A stretch of 11,354 bases of DNA from Ruminococcus sp. UBA4275 (lineage in GTDB: Bacteria; Bacillota; Clostridia; Oscillospirales; Ruminococcaceae). The notes beneath the pieces are model-generated. The model saw only the letters and a program-made list of their open reading frames with translations. It did no database searches and had not been told where the DNA came from. This document shows positions 1-6,109 of the stretch, piece after piece (the first letter of the stretch is position 1; each line of letters starts with the position of its first letter). The stretch lies in contig DGVV01000117.1 of the NCBI GenBank assembly GCA_002395085.1, positions 27,484 through 38,837 on the forward strand, given 5' to 3'. The translations under genes were made by a program, and so were the position numbers.

Positions 1-36
1 TGGGGGAAGAAACCCCGAAGGGGGTTGCGTCCCCCA
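1..36. other. GC-rich interrupted hairpin at the window edge
   Basis: The first 36 bases form a nested inverted repeat. The outer arms are TGGGGG and CCCCCA, then comes a 4/4 internal loop, then inner arms AACCCC and GGGGTT around a GAAG tetraloop. It lies about 90 bases beyond the stop codon of the minus-strand lipoprotein gene, so it could end that operon's transcript. Neither side shows a real U-tract, so a factor-independent terminator is not certain. It may be a structured intergenic repeat that continues outside the window. Bases 37-125 show nothing else I can name. Confidence 0.45.
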
Positions 37-125
37 TTCACCGATCTTTTGCGCCGCTGAATGCAAAACACAGATACAAACCCATATCTTTAACTCCCTG
101 ATTCATCCACTCCCTGCAATATGCC

Positions 126-1520
126 TTAAATCTGTGCGATCTGAATGTAATACGGTTCACCTGCATCCTCATTCGGGCGATGAAATGCCGCCTGCACCGA
201 ACCGGTTGCATAGTCCAGTACCAGAACATGAAAAGCGTCAGCATCTGCACCCACAACATTCAGTTTATGATCATAGCATTCCGGTGTTTCGCAGGCAAGC
301 CGTGATTTGAAGCTGCCCGCCGTGAATGTTTCATCTCCGGCAAACCATTCATTGAAGCGCTTCCAGCGAATGATATTGTGGGTGTCGAATGCTTCCTGAT
401 CGGGGCTGCCTTCTGCAATGTGACAGTTCACAACAAAAAATGCGCCGTCCGCTGTCATCTGATAATCGGGACGCAGCGGGGTGTCAGCGCCGCGCAGAAC
501 AGAAGGTCCAAGCACACCGCCGGCGCTGTCTTCCGCGCAGAATGCATCGCTGCGGTCTGTGACGTAAATATTGTGGCTGTAGGTGAAGCGGTCACTTTGC
601 GAGACCATATATTCTCCGACTTCCCGTGCCGTGGTGAGGTGTTCCAGCGCGTGACGCAGCGCATAGGTATAGCAGGTTCTGCCTTCGCAGGTATAGGGGT
701 GATCCTCGCCCGCGCCGACATCGAGAATGCCGGCAAGCACGCCGCTGTCGTTGAAACCGGAGATGACATCCAGCAAGCCCAGTGCAGAAACGGTCGTGAA
801 GGAATTGCTGCCGTTGCGGAAGCGCATGACAGTCTGTATCTGAGCAAGCTGTGCGCTGCTGCCCATCAGCCATTCCAGAATGCGTGCGGAAATGCGTTCG
901 CCGGAAACGGTGCGGCTGCCGTCGAGAGAGGCGGCGCTGCAAGCTGTACCGCGCAGGGCATCTGGGATCATCTGCATGGTCAGCGCCTCCTCATAGGAGA
1001 GTGCGCCGTCCGCCGCAAAGCCATGTCTGCCGAAGCAGATGCGTTCTGCAAAGCCCTCAATTTCCAGACGGTATTCCTCCGCGAGAGAGTCCTTCAGCGT
1101 GGTGACACGGTCTGTGAGTGCTGCAAAACTTTTCTCGTTCGTTTCCGGAAAGAACAGATTGATATTCTCATAGAGATACGGTTCAAGCGTTTCGGCATAA
1201 TCCGGCAGAATCGCGAGAATCGCCTCTGCATAAGCAGCGCCCGCAGCCGTATGGTCTCCCTGTTCGAGGTCGAGCGTGACGGCATAATAATGCGCCTTCT
1301 TTTCGATTGTGCAGATGCCGTCTGCGGAGGAAACGGTCTGTTCCGTCGGTTCTTCGGGAGCGGTATCCGGAAGACTCAGGCTGCGCTTGTATTCTTCAGC
1401 CGGCTTGATGGATGTGCCGCCCTGTTCCGGAAATGCGAATCCCTCATAGGTCGGGACAGTGCAGCCTGTCAGCAGCAGCACAGCACCGAGAACCGGCGCA
1501 TATCGCAGAATCTTATTCAT
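126..1520 (-). CDS. Lipoprotein, peptidase C45 / acyltransferase-like Ntn hydrolase
   Basis: This is a 464-residue lipoprotein. The start at 1520 is chosen over an upstream in-frame ATG at 1556 for two reasons: AGGAGG lies 7-8 bases before it, and the protein then opens with a lipoprotein signal (MNKILRY, a hydrophobic core, lipobox LTGC with Cys20). A Pro/Glu-rich linker follows to about residue 65. The rest resembles the C45 (acyl-CoA:6-APA acyltransferase-like) family. It has a helical pro-region with EIEGFAERI and LSYEEALTMQ, then GTACSAAS with Cys194 as the likely autocatalytic nucleophile. SGERISARILEW aligns with the usual G-x-x-x-GR-x-x-DW, but the Arg and Asp positions are changed. 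GFNDSGVLAG at 255-264 matches the family's G-x-N-x-x-G-(L/V) motif. Family members cleave or transfer amide-linked acyl groups; the substrate here is unknown. The gene begins 11 bases after the ABC ATPase stop, so it is the last gene of that operon. The family call is by motif recall and is moderate. Confidence 0.68.
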   Translation of the reverse strand: MNKILRYAPVLGAVLLLTGCTVPTYEGFAFPEQGGTSIKPAEEYKRSLSLPDTAPEEPTEQTVSSADGICTIEKKAHYYAVTLDLEQGDHTAAGAAYAEAILAILPDYAETLEPYLYENINLFFPETNEKSFAALTDRVTTLKDSLAEEYRLEIEGFAERICFGRHGFAADGALSYEEALTMQMIPDALRGTACSAASLDGSRTVSGERISARILEWLMGSSAQLAQIQTVMRFRNGSNSFTTVSALGLLDVISGFNDSGVLAGILDVGAGEDHPYTCEGRTCYTYALRHALEHLTTAREVGEYMVSQSDRFTYSHNIYVTDRSDAFCAEDSAGGVLGPSVLRGADTPLRPDYQMTADGAFFVVNCHIAEGSPDQEAFDTHNIIRWKRFNEWFAGDETFTAGSFKSRLACETPECYDHKLNVVGADADAFHVLVLDYATGSVQAAFHRPNEDAGEPYYIQIAQI

Positions 1521-1531
1521 CGTATGCCTCC

Positions 1532-2293
1532 TTACCAGCCCTGTTCGATGAGCCATGCATTCAGGGTGCGCTCACGGGCAGAGAGATCATTTTCGTCATC
1601 CATTTTGCCGAGTGTCAGTTCGCCGCGGATGCCGCCGTCAATCAGATAAATGACACGTTCGCTGCGCGCGGCAACCCGTACACTGTGCGTGACCATCAAA
1701 ATGCCAGTGCCGCTGCGGTTTGCGCTGATCAGTTCGCGCATCACATCGGCAGCTGCTTTGGAATTCAGCGCACCGGTTGGTTCATCGGCAAAGATGACTT
1801 TCGGGGAATTGATCAGGGCGCGGCAGAGGCAGGCACGCTGCAATTCGCCGCCGGAAACTTCCGTGATTTCATGTTCTGCCGTCTCAATGATCCCCAGACG
1901 CCGCATCAGTTCTTCGGCGCGTTCATTGACCGCCTTTCTGCTGCCGCCTGCCTGATAGCCCGGCAGTACAATGTTATCGAGAATGCAGAGTTTTTTCATC
2001 ATGTACATCTGCTGGAAGATGAAGCCCATCTCATTGAGGCGCAGATGCATCAGTTCTTTTTTGCTTAGATCGGAGAGCTTTCTGCCGGCAAATACAACCT
2101 CGCCCGCCGTAGCATTGTCCATGCCGCTGACGGTGTACAGCAGCGTGGATTTGCCGCTGCCGCTTGGCCCCATGATGCTGACAAATTCGCCTTCCTGCAT
2201 CTCAAAATTGACATTCTGCAAAACATTGTTGCTCCGTGACCGGATGATATAGGTCTTGCAGAGATCTTTCACAGCAATCACTTTTTCCTTCAT
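1532..2293 (-). CDS. ABC transporter ATP-binding protein, LolD/MacB type
   Basis: This 253-residue cytoplasmic ATPase should power the FtsX-type permease encoded just upstream. All ABC motifs are present: Walker A GPSGSGKST (42-50), Q-loop FIFQQM near 91-96, signature VSGGELQR (146-153), Walker B VIFADEP (166-172) with the catalytic Glu171, and the switch histidine in VTHS (His203). The ADEPTGALN stretch and FIFQQ are typical of the LolD/MacB/BceA group that pairs with FtsX-domain permeases. The start at 2293 has GGAGGT about 9 bases upstream. The longer reading from 2350 would overlap the permease C-terminus and is rejected. There are 19 bases between the permease stop and this start, and 11 bases to the lipoprotein start, so the genes are almost certainly co-transcribed. 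Such pairs either export or extract a substrate from the membrane, or do mechanical work on envelope proteins. The sequence does not say which. Confidence 0.92.
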   Translation of the reverse strand: MKEKVIAVKDLCKTYIIRSRSNNVLQNVNFEMQEGEFVSIMGPSGSGKSTLLYTVSGMDNATAGEVVFAGRKLSDLSKKELMHLRLNEMGFIFQQMYMMKKLCILDNIVLPGYQAGGSRKAVNERAEELMRRLGIIETAEHEITEVSGGELQRACLCRALINSPKVIFADEPTGALNSKAAADVMRELISANRSGTGILMVTHSVRVAARSERVIYLIDGGIRGELTLGKMDDENDLSARERTLNAWLIEQGW

Positions 2294-2312
2294 TGTTTCA
2301 ACCTCCGTGTAA

Positions 2313-4718
2313 TCATTCTTCGGCAATACTGCCAATGTCAATCCGGTCAATATTTTTCAGTCGGATCAGGGTGGGAATCATGACTGTCAGCAGGGTAATC
2401 AGCGGCATTCCGACCCATGTCAGCAGCGGCATGGGAAGGAAGCGGAATCCGGAAAGCCCGATGAACGAGAATAATACTGAAAAGACGGAACTGCCTGCCA
2501 GATATGTCAGTGCAATTGCGGTCAGCACGGCAAATGCGGTCAGCAGCAGCATCCGGATGAGCTGTGCTGTTTTGATTTTGCTGTCTCCGAATCCGATGCA
2601 GCGCTGAAGCGCAATTTCGGCTTTATCCTCCGAGAGGAAGATGCTCATATACAGCATGGTGAGCAGAATGTTGATCAGAATGACTGTGCCGGTCACGACA
2701 TCCCGCAGCAGGCGCAGCGGAAGATCATAGGCAGAGAGGAGGCGCTGCAATTCTTCTTTGCCCGTCAGCAGATGTCCCGCAAACAGTGCATTCAGCTTAT
2801 CGAGTTCCGCCTGCTTGTCTGCACCGGTTATGCGGACTGCGGTGTATCCTGTGAATGAATTTGCGCCTGCATCGTAAGCCTGCCCCATCACGACGGTCGG
2901 TAAATTGCCTTCCACGAAGTCAAACAGTCCGGTGACGATGACCTTTTTTTCGTTATGCTGCGTGCCAAGCTTATCCTCTGTGTATTCATCCAGTTCCAGA
3001 GCGATTTCATCACCGACCTGAATGCCTCTGCGCCTTGCAGTATAGCTGGAAAGAGCGGCTTCATTTTCGAGGAGCGGCGCTTTGCCTTCGCAGTAAACGA
3101 TCTGTTCCGGCGCTTCAAACCGGAAGCGCACATAAGCTTCTGTGCGTCCGCCTGTCAGCAGATAGCCATGGTTTTCAAGGAATGTATCGACGTGTGCAGC
3201 AATGCCGTTTTCTTCCAGTTCATGATTGAATACGCCCCAGAAGCTTGTATTCTGCGCAAGACTCTTGTTTTCGTAATCTTTCATCATTTCATCGCTGAAA
3301 TCCGGAAAGAAATCCATTGTGTAGACCATTGCATATTTCATGAAATCTTCGTTCATGACAGAATGATAGAGAAACGAGGTCTGCAAAATCAGCGCACCGC
3401 CGAGAGTATAGGCGATGACAAGGAAAATATAGCGCTTGGCATGGGTGAGAATATCCGAGATGCCCAGAAAACAGGCAACCGGCATTTTGCTGCGCCTGTG
3501 CAGGAACAGTGCCGGGATTTTGCTGAAGCGTTCGCCGCGGTTTTCGCCGTGAATGGCGTCAATGACGGAGATGCGGTTGATTCTGCGCATGACCGCCATG
3601 CAGAACAGGATAATCGCTGCCGTCATCAGCAGCGCAGAGCCTGTGCCGACGAGAATCAGTTCATAGGTCTGCGGCAGGATGATACTGCCTGAAAACATCT
3701 GCATGACCTTTCGCGAAAGCGGGAGTCCCGCTGCAATGCCGATGATGCCGCCGGCTATTGCAAAGGCAATGTATTTTGCTGCAAACAGCCAGCGGAATTT
3801 CAGCGAGTCAATGCCCATAGCGCGCATCATGCCGATTTCTTTCTCCTCATCGCGCAGGGCAGAAGCCATCGTAAAGCGTATGGTCATCAGGATGATTGCC
3901 AGCATAAACAGACTGATCAGAATGATTGCGCACGCAACGAGATATGAGACGACAGAATCATCACTCATGTAACCGGTAAAGTCTGCTGTGGTGAGCTGCG
4001 TTCCCTCCAGCAAGGTATAGAAGCCTGCGACGAAGCTTGAGAAGCGTTCGCTGTTCTGCTCAGAACGCTTCAGGGAGAAAACATCGGTTTTGAGGGGATA
4101 ATCTTCCGCAAGCACTGCATAGTCGTCATCGGAAAGCAGATACCGGAAGATGTAATCGGCATAAGGGTCTTTGTAAAAGCCGGCGATTTCAAATTCGTAA
4201 ACTCTGCCCATCGGGGTGATGATGCGTACCGTGTCACCGGTTTTTGCCCCTGTGACATCGCGCATTCTGTTGGAGATGCGCACCGTTCCGTTCTGCACAT
4301 AAAAGGGCTGATCGTTCAGGTCATAGGTAAGATCACAGATGCGGGGCTGCCGTGCAAGAAGCTGTTCGTTCTCAAAAAAACTCTCCTGATCGTTCTCGTC
4401 CACATTCTCGAAATCAATCTGGACAGCTTCGTTTTTCAGTGCCTCAGAACGGTGGAACGACTGGATACCGGCGTTTTCCTGAATCAGATTTGTGAGATTC
4501 TGTGCATTGATTTCGCGGCGTTCTGCATTTTGTGTCATCAGAATAATGAAATCGGATGTCTGACACCGTTCGCTGGTTCGCTTTGAACCGGTAATCTGCA
4601 TATAAAGCTGTGAGGTACTCACGAACATCAGCACAGATGCAGCCGCAATAAACAGAAACAAAATGATATTGAGTCCCTTTTTGATTTTCAGATCATTTTT
4701 CAGCATCGTAAAGAACAT
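2313..4718 (-). CDS. ABC transporter permease with duplicated FtsX/MacB halves
   Basis: This 801-residue integral membrane protein is the partner of the following ATPase. Predicted layout: TM1 at 17-38; a large extracytoplasmic domain at about 39-255; TM2-TM4 at about 257-281, 312-333 and 354-376; TM5 at about 428-449; a second extracytoplasmic domain at about 450-670; TM6-TM8 at about 673-695, 718-740 and 767-787. Each half therefore repeats the MacB pattern of one helix, a globular domain and three helices. The FtsX coupling segment is clear after TM2 (EKEIGMMRAMGIDSLKF, 292-308) and again after TM6 (EDKAEIALQRCIGFGDSKI, 697-715). Start 4718 is preceded by AAGGAG at about 9 bases. A possible ATG cluster at 4776-4778 overlaps the probable -10 element and is not used. 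As first gene of the operon it fixes the transporter as the main function. The substrate is unknown; antimicrobial peptide handling or lipoprotein/lipid extraction are the family-based options. Confidence 0.9.
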   Translation of the reverse strand: MFFTMLKNDLKIKKGLNIILFLFIAAASVLMFVSTSQLYMQITGSKRTSERCQTSDFIILMTQNAERREINAQNLTNLIQENAGIQSFHRSEALKNEAVQIDFENVDENDQESFFENEQLLARQPRICDLTYDLNDQPFYVQNGTVRISNRMRDVTGAKTGDTVRIITPMGRVYEFEIAGFYKDPYADYIFRYLLSDDDYAVLAEDYPLKTDVFSLKRSEQNSERFSSFVAGFYTLLEGTQLTTADFTGYMSDDSVVSYLVACAIILISLFMLAIILMTIRFTMASALRDEEKEIGMMRAMGIDSLKFRWLFAAKYIAFAIAGGIIGIAAGLPLSRKVMQMFSGSIILPQTYELILVGTGSALLMTAAIILFCMAVMRRINRISVIDAIHGENRGERFSKIPALFLHRRSKMPVACFLGISDILTHAKRYIFLVIAYTLGGALILQTSFLYHSVMNEDFMKYAMVYTMDFFPDFSDEMMKDYENKSLAQNTSFWGVFNHELEENGIAAHVDTFLENHGYLLTGGRTEAYVRFRFEAPEQIVYCEGKAPLLENEAALSSYTARRRGIQVGDEIALELDEYTEDKLGTQHNEKKVIVTGLFDFVEGNLPTVVMGQAYDAGANSFTGYTAVRITGADKQAELDKLNALFAGHLLTGKEELQRLLSAYDLPLRLLRDVVTGTVILINILLTMLYMSIFLSEDKAEIALQRCIGFGDSKIKTAQLIRMLLLTAFAVLTAIALTYLAGSSVFSVLFSFIGLSGFRFLPMPLLTWVGMPLITLLTVMIPTLIRLKNIDRIDIGSIAEE

Positions 4719-4773
4719 GAATCCGCTCTCCTTTTCCGGGAATGTATGGGGGTGCTTTCTGTCTGCTGTCATC

Positions 4774-4803
4774 ATCATACCACAAAAAGGATTAAAAAGT
4801 CCT
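4774..4803 (-). promoter_or_regulatory. Probable promoter of the ABC transporter operon
   Basis: On the minus strand an extended -10 element, TGG followed by TATGAT, lies at 4774-4779. The -35 region, 18 bases upstream at 4798-4803, is poor (AGGACT, sharing only GAC with the consensus). A weak -35 with an extended -10 often means activator control, and an inverted repeat overlaps this -35. Transcription would begin near 4767, giving about 50 bases of leader before the start at 4718. Confidence 0.5.
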
Positions 4804-4815
4804 TAAAACAAGGAC
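4799..4815. promoter_or_regulatory. Inverted repeat, candidate operator between divergent genes
   Basis: GTCCTT (4799-4804) and AAGGAC (4810-4815) are perfect inverted arms separated by AAAAC. The site covers the -35 region of the ABC operon and ends 14 bases upstream of the -35 of the divergent methyltransferase promoter. This position suits a regulator binding site for the ABC operon. No regulator gene is visible in the window, so the assignment is inference. Confidence 0.35.
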
Positions 4816-4829
4816 AGCCGTCCGGCTTA

Positions 4830-4858
4830 TTGACATCGCGGCGGCATTATGCTATAAT
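4830..4858 (+). promoter_or_regulatory. Perfect-consensus sigma-A promoter for the RNA methyltransferase
   Basis: TTGACA at 4830-4835 and TATAAT at 4853-4858 are separated by exactly 17 bases, so both hexamers match the vegetative consensus in full. The start point should lie near 4865, about 33 bases before the ATG at 4898. This predicts strong, largely unregulated expression of the two plus-strand genes downstream. Confidence 0.9.
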
Positions 4859-4897
4859 AAACTGACAGTTTCCAGCGAAAGAAGGGGGACGTTTCCA

Positions 4898-5728
4898 ATG
4901 TATGACAGACAGGCAGCATCATTGCTGGAGGGTACGCCGTGGCGTGAATGGCTCTCCTGCAATGAAGGACAACTGCTGCATATTTTCGAGCCGGAATGCG
5001 GCATTTTCATCGCGGAAAGCAAAAATGTGATTGAACGTGCGCTGGCTCTGGGCTATGAGCCGATTTCATTTCTGATTGCGCGCGGGCAGATGCAGGGGGA
5101 TGTGCAGCAAATGACCGCACAGCATCCGGAGGCATCGTTATATGTGGTCGAAGAAGCGGTTATGGATGCGCTTGCGGGCTGCCATATCGCACGGGGCGTG
5201 CTTTGTGCGATGCGCCGCAAAGAGATTCCCGCACCGGAGACCGTCTGTGCAGGGGCATCGCGGATTGCGGTGATTGAGAATGTGGTCAACCCGACCAATC
5301 TCGGTGCGATTTTCCGCTCTGCGGCGGCGCTTGGTGCAGAGGGCGTGCTGATCTCCTCCGGCTGTACCGACCCGCTGTACCGGCGTGCTGTGCGTGTCAG
5401 CATGGGAACGGTGTTTCAGATTCCGTGGAGTATCCTGCCGGAAGCACCGGATGCATCCGCAGGAATCCGCCGTCTGCAGGCGCAGGGATTTGTCTGTGCG
5501 GCTATGGCGCTGCGGCAGGATTCCTGTGCGGTGGATGACCCGCGCATCACGGGGGCGGAAAAGCTGGCAGTCGTGCTGGGCAATGAGGGCGACGGTCTTA
5601 CGGATGCGACAATCCGTGCGTGCGATTATACGGTGATGATTCCGATGATGCGCGGCGTGGATTCGCTGAATGTTGCGGCGGCAAGTGCGGTCGCATTCTG
5701 GGCAATGTGCCGGAAAACAGCGCAGTAA
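4898..5728 (+). CDS. SpoU/TrmH-family RNA 2'-O-methyltransferase
   Basis: This 276-residue protein is a SAM-dependent methyltransferase that modifies a ribose 2'-OH in rRNA or tRNA. The N-terminal 110 residues match the substrate-binding region seen in long TrmH/RlmB relatives (LIARGQM; a conserved-type VVEEAVMDALAG). The C-terminal half carries the three SpoU motifs of the trefoil-knot fold. Motif 1 is NPTNLGAIFRSA (131-142), with Asn134 and the catalytic-type Arg140. Motif 2 is VVLGNEGDGL (225-234). Motif 3 is IPMMRGVDSLNVAAASA (248-264). Length is normal for the family. The ATG at 4898 follows an AGGGGGA ribosome site. A perfect promoter lies 40 bases upstream, and a small gene follows 28 bases after the stop, probably in the same transcript. 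The exact target nucleotide cannot be read from sequence, so no symbol is given. The family call is firm. Confidence 0.93.
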   Translation: MYDRQAASLLEGTPWREWLSCNEGQLLHIFEPECGIFIAESKNVIERALALGYEPISFLIARGQMQGDVQQMTAQHPEASLYVVEEAVMDALAGCHIARGVLCAMRRKEIPAPETVCAGASRIAVIENVVNPTNLGAIFRSAAALGAEGVLISSGCTDPLYRRAVRVSMGTVFQIPWSILPEAPDASAGIRRLQAQGFVCAAMALRQDSCAVDDPRITGAEKLAVVLGNEGDGLTDATIRACDYTVMIPMMRGVDSLNVAAASAVAFWAMCRKTAQ

Positions 5729-5756
5729 CGCAGATTTTGCAAAGGGAGGCAATCCA

Positions 5757-6053
5757 ATGTACGGACTCAAAGTGCGCATTCGTGCGTATACCGATGAAAA
5801 TGCATATCCGCCGGAGGTCGAAAGCATCATGACGGATTATGACGGGCAGACGCACATCTTCCGGAATGCACTGACGGCGTTCACGGCGGAATCTGCACCG
5901 ATGATTCCGGGTGACGGCGTGATTCGCTGCCGTGTGCTGTGTGAGGAAAAGCGGTTTGCAGTGGTGGATACCGCACTGCCGGATAATGTGGAATCGGTCA
6001 TGGGGCAGTCGGAATTCCGCGTGGCATACAGCGATCTGACCGAGGATGCGTGA
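5757..6053 (+). CDS. Small hypothetical protein (98 residues)
   Basis: I do not recognise this protein. It starts MYGLKVRIRAY at 5757, with GGGAGG about 8 bases upstream. The open frame continues upstream to 5670, but that extension overlaps the methyltransferase gene and lacks a ribosome site. The product is acidic, with no signal peptide or membrane segment. Alternating hydrophobic residues (LKVRIRAY near the start; DGVIRCRVLCEEKRFAVVDT in the middle) suggest a compact beta-rich cytoplasmic protein. The start of MTDYDGQTHIF could be a turn between strands. It lies 28 bases after the RNA methyltransferase stop and before a terminator, so it is probably the second gene of that transcript. A functional link to RNA modification is possible but not shown. 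Confidence 0.78.
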   Translation: MYGLKVRIRAYTDENAYPPEVESIMTDYDGQTHIFRNALTAFTAESAPMIPGDGVIRCRVLCEEKRFAVVDTALPDNVESVMGQSEFRVAYSDLTEDA

Positions 6054-6070
6054 CAATTTACCAAATACAC

Positions 6071-6106
6071 AAAAAAGGGGACATCTGCGGACGGATGCCC
6101 CCTTTT
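6071..6106. terminator. Bidirectional rho-independent terminator between convergent genes
   Basis: AAAAGGGG-A-CATC (6073-6085) pairs with GATG-C-CCCCTTTT (6094-6106) around an 8-base loop. On the minus strand the single mismatch becomes a G-U pair, giving a 13-bp stem followed by six Ts, an excellent terminator for the dockerin gene, whose stop is at 6110. On the plus strand the stem has one A-C mismatch and ends in TTTT, so it should also end the methyltransferase transcript. Confidence 0.88.
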
Positions 6107-6109
6107 GCA

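Noticed and set aside
378..1649. Long plus-strand open frame (423 codons) opposite the lipoprotein gene
   Set aside because: It is antisense to a gene with a lipobox, ribosome site and family motifs. Its translation is Cys/Arg-rich, without recognisable domains, as expected from the opposite strand of GC-rich coding DNA.
1532..2350. Longer N-terminus for the ABC ATPase starting at 2350
   Set aside because: It would overlap the permease C-terminus and add 19 residues not expected in the family. The ATG at 2293 has a good ribosome site.
2955..3692. Plus-strand open frame of 245 codons inside the permease gene
   Set aside because: It is antisense to a permease with clear helices and FtsX segments, and has no start signal.
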